From positions 372,001 through 436,000 of the forward strand of contig NZ_SLWS01000004.1 of NCBI RefSeq assembly GCF_004345645.1: a DNA stretch of 64,000 nt, written 5' to 3'. Each line of letters opens with the position of its first letter. Positions within the stretch are counted from its first letter, which is position 1. Positions 43,395-52,504 of the stretch are shown one piece after another. A program made the translations under genes and the position numbers. This stretch comes from Actinocrispum wychmicini. Its GTDB lineage: Bacteria; Actinomycetota; Actinomycetes; Mycobacteriales; Pseudonocardiaceae. The notes under the pieces were generated by a model. The model was not told where the DNA came from, searched no databases, and saw only the letters and a program-made list of their open reading frames with translations.

Positions 43395-45122
43395 GTGGAA
43401 GCTCGTGCGAAGAATGTTCTGAATGTTCCCGGGATACCCAGTCTGCTGGAGGAGCTGGCGAACGGCAGGCTGCCGTGGAATGTGATAACACCGTTTCCCA
43501 ACCAGGACGACACCGACCTGCACGAGGGTGACCGTGCCGTCGCGGAGCTGTCCCGCCTGCTCACCGAGCAGGCCGATCCCGAAGCGATCGAGCGCACCGC
43601 GCGGATACCCGAGGATCTCCTCGCCGAGCTGGGCAAGGGCGGCTGGTTGGCGCTCGCGCGACCACCGGAGTCCGGCGGTCGCGGCCTGTCCGCGCGCAAC
43701 GTGTTCCGGGTGATCCACGCGGCCGCCAGCTGGTCGGTGCCGATCGCCCAGGTGATGGCCGTGCAGGCGGCCATCGGCGTCGACGCGCTGCTGCCCGTGG
43801 TGGCGGACGGCCCGCTGCGGGATCACCTGCGGGCCCGGGTCGCCGAGGGGGTGGTCTCCGGGTCGGCGGACACCGAACCCGGCGGCGCGGCCAACCAGGG
43901 CCGGGACACCACCGCGACCCCGGTGGCGGATGGCTACCTGCTCAACGGCGAGAAGATCCACATCGGCAACGGTCCGGTGGCGCGGACGTTGATCGTGTCC
44001 GCGACCGTCCCGGCGCAGACCCCGGACGGCACACCCACCCGGCGGCTGTTCCTCGTGGACACCGACAGCCCGGGGTTCCGGCTGGGCACCACGCACGAGT
44101 TCATGGGCCTGCACGGGTTTCCGATCGCCGCCCTGGGTTTCACCGACGTCCACGTACCCGTCGAGCACGTCCTGCGGGAGGCGACGGACACCGGCACCCG
44201 CCTGACGCCGACCCTGCTGCAACTGGTCGTGACCGGCCGGATGTACCTGATCGCGGCGCCGTCGCTGGCCATCGCGCGCCGCTGCACGCAGTGGGCGCGT
44301 GAGTTCACCGGACCAAGGGTGATCGACGGCCGCCCGCTGGCCGCCTACGACCTGGTCCAACGGCTGATCGCGGAGAACCTCGCGGACACGTTCGCCATCG
44401 ACACCGTCGCCCGCTGGGCGCTGCACGGCGGTCCGGTCAACCCGTTGCTGGAACAGATGGCGGCCAAGAACATCGCGTCGGTGACGTGCTGGCGGGTGCT
44501 GGACCGGACCATGTCGCTGCTGGCCGGTGAGGGGTTCGAGACCGCGGCGAGCAAGGCGGCCCGTGGCGCCCCGCCGCTCCCGCTGGAACGCGCCTACCGC
44601 GACGCCCGTGGCTTCCGGATCTCCGGCGGTGTGGACTTCCTGCTGGACTACTGGGCGTCGGTGATGTTCACGCTGTCGCACTACTACCCCGAGCCACCCG
44701 AGGCCGAGCCGGAACCGGACGTGTCGTGGTGCGCGACGACCGCGCTGACCGCCCGCAACCAGGAGCACCTCGCCGAGGTGGCCCGCCAGGTGCACCGCTT
44801 CTCCCGAACCGTCCACGCCTTGAGCCGCAAGCACTCCCGGGCCGAGCTGGCCGGACAGCAGGCGCGTCTGGTGGCGTTGAACCGGGTTCTGGACGACCTG
44901 GCGACGTGCGCGCTCGTGTTGTCCCGGGCCGCCAGCGAATCCGGGGACGAGCCGCAGGAGCTGGCGGACGTCTACTGCGCGGCCACCCGGCTGCGGCTGG
45001 CCGGGCACTGGCTCGCCGCGGCGGAGGCCGACGCGCCGGACCACGCGGCCGTCACCGCCCGCTGGCTGAGCCAGGACCTGCCGGGCCAGGACCTCGTGTC
45101 CGGACGGGAGACCAGCCGGTGA
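43395..45122 (+). CDS. Acyl-CoA-dehydrogenase-like flavoenzyme, candidate epoxyketone warhead synthase (EpnF/TmcF-like)
   Basis: 575 residues, longer than normal acyl-CoA dehydrogenases (about 390) through a C-terminal extension of some 130 residues. ACAD features: helical N-domain (GGWLALARPPESGGRGLSA), flavin strand GSADTEPGGAANQGRDT and LNGEKIHIGNGPVARTLIV, and the C-domain near VTCWRVLDRTMSLLAGEGFE and LERAYRDARGFRISGGVD. In that last motif the Glu that acts as base in medium-chain ACADs (IYEGT) is replaced by Gly, so ordinary dehydrogenation is unlikely. In epoxyketone clusters an enzyme of this type decarboxylates, desaturates and epoxidises the dimethyl-beta-keto acid. It is the first gene of the operon; its stop overlaps the NRPS start (GTGA). 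Confidence 0.82.
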   Translation: MEARAKNVLNVPGIPSLLEELANGRLPWNVITPFPNQDDTDLHEGDRAVAELSRLLTEQADPEAIERTARIPEDLLAELGKGGWLALARPPESGGRGLSARNVFRVIHAAASWSVPIAQVMAVQAAIGVDALLPVVADGPLRDHLRARVAEGVVSGSADTEPGGAANQGRDTTATPVADGYLLNGEKIHIGNGPVARTLIVSATVPAQTPDGTPTRRLFLVDTDSPGFRLGTTHEFMGLHGFPIAALGFTDVHVPVEHVLREATDTGTRLTPTLLQLVVTGRMYLIAAPSLAIARRCTQWAREFTGPRVIDGRPLAAYDLVQRLIAENLADTFAIDTVARWALHGGPVNPLLEQMAAKNIASVTCWRVLDRTMSLLAGEGFETAASKAARGAPPLPLERAYRDARGFRISGGVDFLLDYWASVMFTLSHYYPEPPEAEPEPDVSWCATTALTARNQEHLAEVARQVHRFSRTVHALSRKHSRAELAGQQARLVALNRVLDDLATCALVLSRAASESGDEPQELADVYCAATRLRLAGHWLAAAEADAPDHAAVTARWLSQDLPGQDLVSGRETSR

Positions 45123-48100
45123 TCACCGAGATTCCCCTGTCGGTCAACCAGGCGGCGCTCTGGGTGTCCTGGCAGCTCAACCGGGACGCCTTCCTCAACA
45201 TGATCGTCACGCCGTTCACCGTGCGCGGAACGGTGGACGTCACGCGCCTGCAGGCCGCTGTGGCCGCCGTCGGCGAGCGCTTTCCCGGCCTGCGCGGTGT
45301 CGTCCGGCAGGGGGACGGTGCTCCCGTGCTGTCGTGGGCCGGTCAGCCGCCGTTGCGGCTGGGCCTGCGGCACGTGGTTGAACCGATGGAACGGGCCATC
45401 CTCACCGCGGCCAAGGTCCCGCTCGACCTGGAGAACGGCCCGCCGGCCCGGTTCGAGCTGCTGTACTCGGCCGACGAGACCGTGCTGCTGGTCACCATCG
45501 CGCACCTCGTGTACGACGGCGTGTCCTTGCCGAACATGGTGGGCACGTTGCGGGCGGCGTACCGCGGCGAGCCGGTCGGTGCGCCCGATGATTTGGCGGA
45601 CATAGTCGCGTTCAACCGCAGGCAGCACGAACTCGCGGACGGCCCGGCCGGCGCGGAGCACCGCGAGTTCTGGCGTGCGCACCTCGGTGCCGACGCGCCG
45701 ACGATGGCCCTGCCGGTCGGGCCGGATCCGTCCGACGGGTTCCAGATGCGCACCGCCGCCCTGCCCGGCGAGCTGGTGGACCGGGTTCGGGCGGTGGCGC
45801 GGCAGCTGCGGCTGACCCCGACGGTGGTGCTGTACGCGGCCTACCTGGTGTTGTTACGCAGGCACACCGGGCAGGACGATCTCGTCGTGTCCCTGCCGAC
45901 ACACGGCCGCCGTGGCCATCCCGGCCTGCGCGACGCGGTGGGCTTCTTCTCCAACGCCGTCCCGATCCGCCAACGCCTGTCCAATAAGGACACTTATGGC
46001 GTGGTGGCGAAACGGCTCGGCGGTGACGTGCGCCGCTGTGTGAAGTTCGCCGACCTGCCGCAACCGGCGATCCTGCGCGCGGCCGGCCTGCCCGGTGGCA
46101 CGGATGTGGTGAGCGCCACCATCTTCCAGTACTGGACGTCGTTCACCCGGGACGACGTCGACCTGTTCGACGTCACGCTGGCCGACGGGTGCTCGCTGAG
46201 CCTGCTGCCGCCGCACGACGTCGCCGGATACCGGCTGCAGACCCTGGTCCGGGAGGACCGCGACGGTTTCGTGGTGTCCTGGAAGGACACCACGGGCGAG
46301 CTGGGCGCCAGCACGATGGCGACGCTGGCGAAGGACTACGTCGCCACCCTCACCGACCTGGTCACGGACCCGGCCCGGCCGATCGGCCCGGCCAGGCAGC
46401 TCGTCGCGGTCGGGCGGGCGATGCTGGACCGGCTGCACCCCGACGTCACCGGCGACGACCCGTCACCCCACCAGGAACGGATGGGGTTCGTCGACCGGTT
46501 CGAGACCGACGTGGTCTACGACGGACCGCCGGTCTACCACAACCTCCCGTATGTCCGGGCCCTGCCTTCGGTGCCGTCCCAGGCCGACATCACCGACGCG
46601 TTCACCGCCGTGCTGGCGGCCCACGAGGTGTTGCGGACCAACTTCGTGTTCACCGAGGACGGTTTCCGCCAGCGCGTCCGGCCGGCTGAACGCACCACGG
46701 TGACCCGGCTCGAAGACGGCTTGGCCGAGTGGATCAATCAGCCGTTCGACCTGGCCGAGGACCTGCTGATCCGCGCGGCCGTCCAACCAGCGCCGAATGG
46801 TGGTGCGACGCTGGTGCTCGTCGGCCACCAGGCGGTCGTCGACCATGCGTCGCTCCGGATGATCGCGGACCAGCTACTCGGCGGCACGCCACAACCCGCG
46901 CCCGAGTACCGCGAATGGCTCGACCACAACCGGGGCACCGACCGCGTCGCCCGTGACCTGGCGGCGTTGTACGAGAAGTTGCACGAGAAACTGGCCGGTG
47001 AGATCGAGCCGATCCGCCTTCCTGAACGGCGGCAGCGGGACGCTGTCCACGTGTACGAGGAGGACACGGTCGCCGTCGACCTGCCGGCGGCTGAGGAAGC
47101 GTTGACGCTGGCCGGGTTCGCGGCGGTGCTGGCCTGGTACACCGGCCAGGACGAGCTGGTGATCGGGACCACTCAGCCGGCGCGGGAGACCGCGACGGTC
47201 GGTCCACTGTCCAATTTGGTCCCTGTACGGCTGCGGACCGGCGCCGACGTCAGGTTCGCGGATCTGGTGGCGCAGGCACAGGTCGAGCTGGACTTCGCCG
47301 GCGAGCACGCGATGGCGCCGTTCGACGATCTCGTCCGGGTGCTCGACCCGGGCAAGGACATGAGCCGCACGGCCCTGTTCGACGTGTTGTTCAGCCCGTT
47401 CGACAGCGACACGGACCTGCGGCTGCTGGGTTCCGGCGCCGGCAAGTACGACCTGCATCTCGCGGTCGCCGGCACGCACGGCCGGCTGGTGTTCAACGCC
47501 CGCTACTTCGACCGCGACCAGTTCGAGGACTTCGCGGTCCACCTCCGCCGCGTGCTCGACCAGGCGGCCGACGACCCCGGCCGCGCGCTGGGCGACCTGG
47601 CGCCGGTCACGGACGCCGAACAGCACCGGCAACTGGTGACCTGGAACGACACCGACTCGGCGTACCCGCAGGTCACGGTGACCGAGTTGGTTCGGCAGCA
47701 GGCACAACGGACGCCTGACGCGATCGCGCTGACCGACGGCGACGTCCATGTCAGCTACCGCGAGCTGTTCGCGTCGGCCGAGGAGATGGCGCACGGGTTG
47801 CTGGCCGCCGGCGTGCGACCCGGTGAGCTGGTCGGCCTGCACATCGGCCGCGGCGCCGATCAGGTGCGGACGATCCTGGCGGTCCTGTTGGCCGGCGCGG
47901 GATACCTGCCCGTGGACCCGGAGATCCCGGTCGAGCGCAAGCAGTTCATCCTCGCGGACGCCCGGGTGGACCACGTCGTCGCCGACGACCTCGCGATGGA
48001 CAGCGTCCGCGTGCTCACGCCCGCCGAGCTGACCGGCTTCGACGAAACGTCATTGCCCGAGGTGTCACCGGACTCGGCGGCGTACTGCATCTACACCTCC

Positions 48101-51100
48101 GGCACCACCGGGCAGCCCAAGGGTGTGGTCATCAGCCACCGCAACGTGGTCCGGCTGCTGGCCAACGACAGGTTCGGCTTCGAGTTCGGCCCGACGGACG
48201 TGTGGACGCTGTTCCACTCCTACCACTTCGACTTCTCCGTCTGGGAGATCTTCGGCTGTCTCGCGCACGGCGGCCGGCTGGTGGTGGTCACCTCCGATGA
48301 GACCCGGGACAGCGAGCGGTTCGCCGAACTGCTCCGCGGTGAGCGGGTCACGGTCCTCAACCAGACTCCCGGCGCGTTCGCCCAGCTGACCACGGTCGCC
48401 GCGGACCTGCCCGACCTGCGGTACGTGATCTTCGGTGGCGACCGGCTGGACACCGCGCGGATCGCCGGCTGGGCGGCCACGCATCCCGGTGTTCGGCTGG
48501 TGAACATGTACGGCATCACAGAGACGACCGTGCACGTCACCGCGCACACGATCACCGAGGACGACCTGGCACACGGCCGTGGCCTGGTCGGCCACCCTCT
48601 GCCGACGACGCGGGTGTACGTGCTGGACCGGCACACCGGCCGGCGGTTGCTGCCGACCGGGGCCGTGGGCGAGCTGTACGTCGGTGGCGCGGGAACCGCC
48701 GCCGGGTACCTGCGCCGCCCGGCGCTGACCGCCGAACGGTTCGTGGACAGTCCTTTCCAGCCGGGTGAGGTGCTGTTCCGCAGCGGTGACCTCGGCCGGT
48801 GGTGGCCGGACGGGTCGCTCGAAGTGATCGGCCGGGCGGACAGCCAGGTCAAACTGCGTGGCTACCGGATCGAACCCGGTGAGATCGAGTCGTGCCTGCG
48901 GCGGCATCCGGACATCACACAGGCCGTGGTGCTGCTGGACGGCGGCTCGGACGGGCACCTCGTCGCGTACGTCGAAACAGCGAAACCCTTGACGGACAGC
49001 GAACTTCGGGGTCACCTGGCGAGCAAGCTACCCGGGTACATGGTGCCGGCGCGGTTCCACCTCGTCACGGAGATCCCGTTGACCAGCAACGGGAAGGTGG
49101 ACCGGCGGGCGTTGTCGCGGCTGGCCGTCCCGACGGCCGGCGGTGGCGGCGGCGACCTGGTCGGGCCGACCGCGCGGGCGGTCGCGGAGATCTGGACGGA
49201 CCTGCTCGGCGTCACGGACCTGTCCGGTCAGTCCTCGTTCTTCGATCTCGGCGGGCACTCGCTGCTCGCGGCGAAGCTGCTGGCCAGGCTGTCCGCCCTG
49301 GTGGGCAAGCCGTTGCCGCTGCGGTTGCTGTTCGAGCACCCGCGCCTGCAGGACCTGGCGGACGCCATCGACGTGACGGCTTCGGCCGCCGCCGAGGCTC
49401 CGGTCGTCGTCGAGACCGAGGACGAGCTGGCCGCGTCGAGCTTCCAGGAGCGGATCTTCCTGGCCGAACGCGTGGATCCGGACGCGCACCGGTACGTCGT
49501 GCCGTTGCTGTGGCGGGTGTCCGGGAAGCTGGATGCCCGGCGGCTGGCCAGCGCGTTGGCCGGGCTGGTGCGGCGGCACGAGATCCTGCGTACCCGCTTC
49601 GAGGTCCACGACGGGCGCCTCCGGCAGATCGTCGGCGCCGCGTGGCAGCCGATCGTTGAGGAGGAGTCCGTCACCGATCTCGACGACTGGCTGACCGGAC
49701 GGCTGTCGAAGCCGGTCGACCCGGCGTCCGGGCGGCTGCTGACCTGCGCGTTGCTGACCGTGGGTGCGGATCAGGTGCTCGCGCTGCTGGTGCACCACCT
49801 GGCCTGGGATCTGGCGTCGGCGCCGGTGCTGCTCGGCGACCTGAGCCACTACTACGAGTCCGATGTGGAGCTTCCGCCGGCCGGCCGGTACCGCGACTTC
49901 GTGGCCGCGCAGCACCAGTTCCGGGACAGCCCGGCTGCGGCTGCCGACCTGGCTTACTGGGCGGAGACGTTGCAGGGCGCTCCCGCGTACCTGCCGTTCG
50001 CCGCTCCCGGGCAGGCCGTGGAGTCCGGCGCGGTGCGCGTTCCGCTGCCGGACGATCTGGCCCGGCGCCTGTCCGACCTGCAGACACGGCACGGCGTGTC
50101 CTGGTTCATGGCCGCCGCGACAGCGCTGTGTGGCGTGCTGCGCCGCTTCACCGGCACCGATGACGTCACGATCGGGGTGACCGTCGACAACCGAGACTCC
50201 GGCGGCGACCTCGTGGGACCGTGCCTGAACACGGTCGCGTTGCGGTCACACGGTTCGGCCGAGCTGACGATGGGCGAACTGCTGTCCGACACCCGCGAAC
50301 GAGTCCTGGAAGCCTTGGAGCACAAGGCAATTCCGTTTGAGGACGTGGTCGATCGGCTCAACCCGCCGCGCCGGCCCGGGTGGACACCGTACGCGGACGT
50401 GATGCTGAACGTGAACGCCGGCAACGGCATGACGACGCGACTCGACGCCCACGCCCTGGCACCGTTCACTGTGGACAGTCAGTGGTCGTACGACACCAAG
50501 TTCGGCGTGACTGTCACGGTCACCGAAGAGGCCGGGTCGTTGGGGGCGATGCTCGCCTACCGGGGTGACCGGATCGCCGCCGCGGACGCCCGTCAGCTCG
50601 CGTCGCTGTTCGCCCGCCTGCTGACGATCCTGCCGGACGTCCTGGGCACCAAACTGTCTACTGTGGACCTTGTGACCGACGGGGAGCTGGTCAGGCTCCT
50701 GGCCATGGAGGCCGGCCCGGCGGCGGCCCCGCCCGACTCCGTCCCGGCCCTGTTCGCCGCCCGGGTCCGCGAGTTCCCGGACCGGCCGGCCGTCGTCTCG
50801 TCGACCGGTGAACTGACCTACGCCCAGCTGGACGCGAAGGTCTCGGCCATGGCACACCGGCTGCGCTCGGTCGCTCAACTGGGCGAGCACAGCCCGGTGG
50901 TCGCCGTCCTGCTCGGGCGCGGCGAAGCGATGGTCGTCAGCGAGCTGGCCGCGTGGCGGGCGGGCTTCGCGTACTGCCCGATCGACCCCGGCTACCCGGC
51001 CGAGCGGATCCGGTTCATGCTGGCCGACCTCGCGGCCGTTGCGGCCGTCACCGACCAGGCCGGGTTGGCGGACCTGGCCGCCCAGTGCGACGTGCCCGTG

Positions 51101-52504
51101 GTCCGGCCGGACGAGGTCGGCTCCGCCACCGGGGACGAACCGGTGGTCCTGCCGGATCCGGACGCGCCCGCCTGCCTGATCTACACCTCGGGCACGACCG
51201 GACAGCCGAAGGGCTCGGTCTGGCGGCATCGCGGCATCGCCCAGCTGGCGCGGTGGCACGTGGACACGATGGCCGTCACCGAGACCGACCGGGCGAGCCT
51301 GCTGGCCAGTGTCGGCTTCGACGGCGCGCAGTGGGAGCTGTGGCCGTATCTCGTGGCCGGCGCTTGTGTACTGCCGTATGAACGCCCGATCGTCGTGCCC
51401 GAGGTCGTGGCGTGGCTGGACCGCGCCGAGATCACGATGTGCTTCATGCCGACCCCGCTGGCCGAGGTACTGGTGGCCGGCCGCGTGCAGCCGAAGACGT
51501 TGCGGTGGCTGACCATGGGCGGCACCACCTTCACCACGCGGCTGCCGCCGGACGCGGTCTACCGGGCCTGCAACGCCTACGGCCCGAGCGAGAACACAGT
51601 GGTCGGCTCGGTCCTGCTGATCGACCGGGACAACACGTTGCCCGCCAACGACGTCGGCCGGCCGATCCAGGGCACCTCGGTGTCCCTTGTGGACCCTGCC
51701 GGCCAGCGGGTGCCGGTGGGTGTGCCCGGTGAGATCCACCTCGGCGGTGTCGCCGTGGCCAACGGCTACTGGCGGCGCCCGGAGCTGACGGCCCGGCAGT
51801 TCCTGCCTGGCCCGTGGTACCGCACCGGCGACCAAGGCCGCTGGACGGCCGACGGGCACCTGCAGTTCCTCGGCCGGATCGACCGGCAGCTCAAGATCCG
51901 CGGCTACCGGATCGAGCCGCAGGAGATCGAGGTCGCGCTGCAGGCGGATCCGTTGGTCCGGCAGGCACTCGTGGCCGGGTTCCCCGGCTCGACGCCCGCG
52001 TTGGTCGGCTACGTCGTCGCGGCTGGCACGGATCGGGACACCGCGGCCGTCGCGGCCCGTTTGTCCGCGCGCCTGCCGGCGTTCATGGTGCCGGACGCGC
52101 TGGTTTGGCTGGACGAACTGCCCACGTCCGTGCACGGCAAGATCGAGGCGTCGGCGCTGCCCAGGGCCGGACGGGCCGACCTCGTGCGGCGGTCCGGCGG
52201 TGTCACGAGCCCACGAACCGACCTGGAGCGGACGATCGCCGGCGTGTGGTCGGCGGTGCTGACCCTCGACGAGATCGGGACCGAGGACAACTTCTTCGAC
52301 CTCGGCGGCAACTCGTTGCTGTTGTCCACGTTGCACGCCCGGCTGGAGACCGCGCTGGCCCAACCGGTGCCGATCCACGTGCTGTTCGAGTTCCCGACCA
52401 TTCGCGGGCTCGCCGCGCATCTCAGCGCGGAGGCCCCGGATCCCGTCGAGGATCCGATCCTGGCCCGTGCGAAGCGGACCCGAGCAAGGCGTGGCACCCG
52501 ATGA
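45119..52504 (+). CDS. Bimodular NRPS with tandem condensation domains, C-C-A(Thr)-T-C-A-T
   Basis: 2461 residues. C1: A-His129-LVY-Asp133-Gly. C2: HQAVVDH at 570-576, where the catalytic second His is Gln. A1 about 850-1340; its binding-pocket residues (FDFSVW, VLNQTPG, IFGGD, MYGITETTVH, plus NGK) give DFWNIGMVHK, the exact threonine code. T1: GGHS with Ser1381. C3: HHLAWDL at 1559-1565. A2: FDGAQW, CFMPT, LTMGG, AYGPSENTVV, HGK give DGWFTGAVVK, 7 of 10 positions as in the Leu code DGAYTGEVVK. T2: GGNS with Ser2399. No epimerase or thioesterase, so the chain passes to the PKS. The GTG at 45119 overlaps the ACAD stop; the longer frame upstream lies in the ACAD gene. Confidence 0.93.
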   Translation: MITEIPLSVNQAALWVSWQLNRDAFLNMIVTPFTVRGTVDVTRLQAAVAAVGERFPGLRGVVRQGDGAPVLSWAGQPPLRLGLRHVVEPMERAILTAAKVPLDLENGPPARFELLYSADETVLLVTIAHLVYDGVSLPNMVGTLRAAYRGEPVGAPDDLADIVAFNRRQHELADGPAGAEHREFWRAHLGADAPTMALPVGPDPSDGFQMRTAALPGELVDRVRAVARQLRLTPTVVLYAAYLVLLRRHTGQDDLVVSLPTHGRRGHPGLRDAVGFFSNAVPIRQRLSNKDTYGVVAKRLGGDVRRCVKFADLPQPAILRAAGLPGGTDVVSATIFQYWTSFTRDDVDLFDVTLADGCSLSLLPPHDVAGYRLQTLVREDRDGFVVSWKDTTGELGASTMATLAKDYVATLTDLVTDPARPIGPARQLVAVGRAMLDRLHPDVTGDDPSPHQERMGFVDRFETDVVYDGPPVYHNLPYVRALPSVPSQADITDAFTAVLAAHEVLRTNFVFTEDGFRQRVRPAERTTVTRLEDGLAEWINQPFDLAEDLLIRAAVQPAPNGGATLVLVGHQAVVDHASLRMIADQLLGGTPQPAPEYREWLDHNRGTDRVARDLAALYEKLHEKLAGEIEPIRLPERRQRDAVHVYEEDTVAVDLPAAEEALTLAGFAAVLAWYTGQDELVIGTTQPARETATVGPLSNLVPVRLRTGADVRFADLVAQAQVELDFAGEHAMAPFDDLVRVLDPGKDMSRTALFDVLFSPFDSDTDLRLLGSGAGKYDLHLAVAGTHGRLVFNARYFDRDQFEDFAVHLRRVLDQAADDPGRALGDLAPVTDAEQHRQLVTWNDTDSAYPQVTVTELVRQQAQRTPDAIALTDGDVHVSYRELFASAEEMAHGLLAAGVRPGELVGLHIGRGADQVRTILAVLLAGAGYLPVDPEIPVERKQFILADARVDHVVADDLAMDSVRVLTPAELTGFDETSLPEVSPDSAAYCIYTSGTTGQPKGVVISHRNVVRLLANDRFGFEFGPTDVWTLFHSYHFDFSVWEIFGCLAHGGRLVVVTSDETRDSERFAELLRGERVTVLNQTPGAFAQLTTVAADLPDLRYVIFGGDRLDTARIAGWAATHPGVRLVNMYGITETTVHVTAHTITEDDLAHGRGLVGHPLPTTRVYVLDRHTGRRLLPTGAVGELYVGGAGTAAGYLRRPALTAERFVDSPFQPGEVLFRSGDLGRWWPDGSLEVIGRADSQVKLRGYRIEPGEIESCLRRHPDITQAVVLLDGGSDGHLVAYVETAKPLTDSELRGHLASKLPGYMVPARFHLVTEIPLTSNGKVDRRALSRLAVPTAGGGGGDLVGPTARAVAEIWTDLLGVTDLSGQSSFFDLGGHSLLAAKLLARLSALVGKPLPLRLLFEHPRLQDLADAIDVTASAAAEAPVVVETEDELAASSFQERIFLAERVDPDAHRYVVPLLWRVSGKLDARRLASALAGLVRRHEILRTRFEVHDGRLRQIVGAAWQPIVEEESVTDLDDWLTGRLSKPVDPASGRLLTCALLTVGADQVLALLVHHLAWDLASAPVLLGDLSHYYESDVELPPAGRYRDFVAAQHQFRDSPAAAADLAYWAETLQGAPAYLPFAAPGQAVESGAVRVPLPDDLARRLSDLQTRHGVSWFMAAATALCGVLRRFTGTDDVTIGVTVDNRDSGGDLVGPCLNTVALRSHGSAELTMGELLSDTRERVLEALEHKAIPFEDVVDRLNPPRRPGWTPYADVMLNVNAGNGMTTRLDAHALAPFTVDSQWSYDTKFGVTVTVTEEAGSLGAMLAYRGDRIAAADARQLASLFARLLTILPDVLGTKLSTVDLVTDGELVRLLAMEAGPAAAPPDSVPALFAARVREFPDRPAVVSSTGELTYAQLDAKVSAMAHRLRSVAQLGEHSPVVAVLLGRGEAMVVSELAAWRAGFAYCPIDPGYPAERIRFMLADLAAVAAVTDQAGLADLAAQCDVPVVRPDEVGSATGDEPVVLPDPDAPACLIYTSGTTGQPKGSVWRHRGIAQLARWHVDTMAVTETDRASLLASVGFDGAQWELWPYLVAGACVLPYERPIVVPEVVAWLDRAEITMCFMPTPLAEVLVAGRVQPKTLRWLTMGGTTFTTRLPPDAVYRACNAYGPSENTVVGSVLLIDRDNTLPANDVGRPIQGTSVSLVDPAGQRVPVGVPGEIHLGGVAVANGYWRRPELTARQFLPGPWYRTGDQGRWTADGHLQFLGRIDRQLKIRGYRIEPQEIEVALQADPLVRQALVAGFPGSTPALVGYVVAAGTDRDTAAVAARLSARLPAFMVPDALVWLDELPTSVHGKIEASALPRAGRADLVRRSGGVTSPRTDLERTIAGVWSAVLTLDEIGTEDNFFDLGGNSLLLSTLHARLETALAQPVPIHVLFEFPTIRGLAAHLSAEAPDPVEDPILARAKRTRARRGTR

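Noticed and set aside
44726..45118. Long NRPS frame extending 131 codons upstream of the GTG at 45119
   Set aside because: It overlaps the ACAD-like gene in another frame and has Arg/Gly/Pro-rich non-homologous sequence; condensation-domain homology begins right at the GTG.
50246..52420. Long minus-strand frames opposite the NRPS and PKS genes (also 52009-54726 and 43206-45044)
   Set aside because: They are high-GC antisense shadows with no recognisable domains; the plus strand has unambiguous catalytic motifs.
51814..52500. PKS frame extending upstream of the ATG at 52501
   Set aside because: It lies inside the second NRPS module in a different frame; KS homology starts at the ATG that overlaps the NRPS stop.
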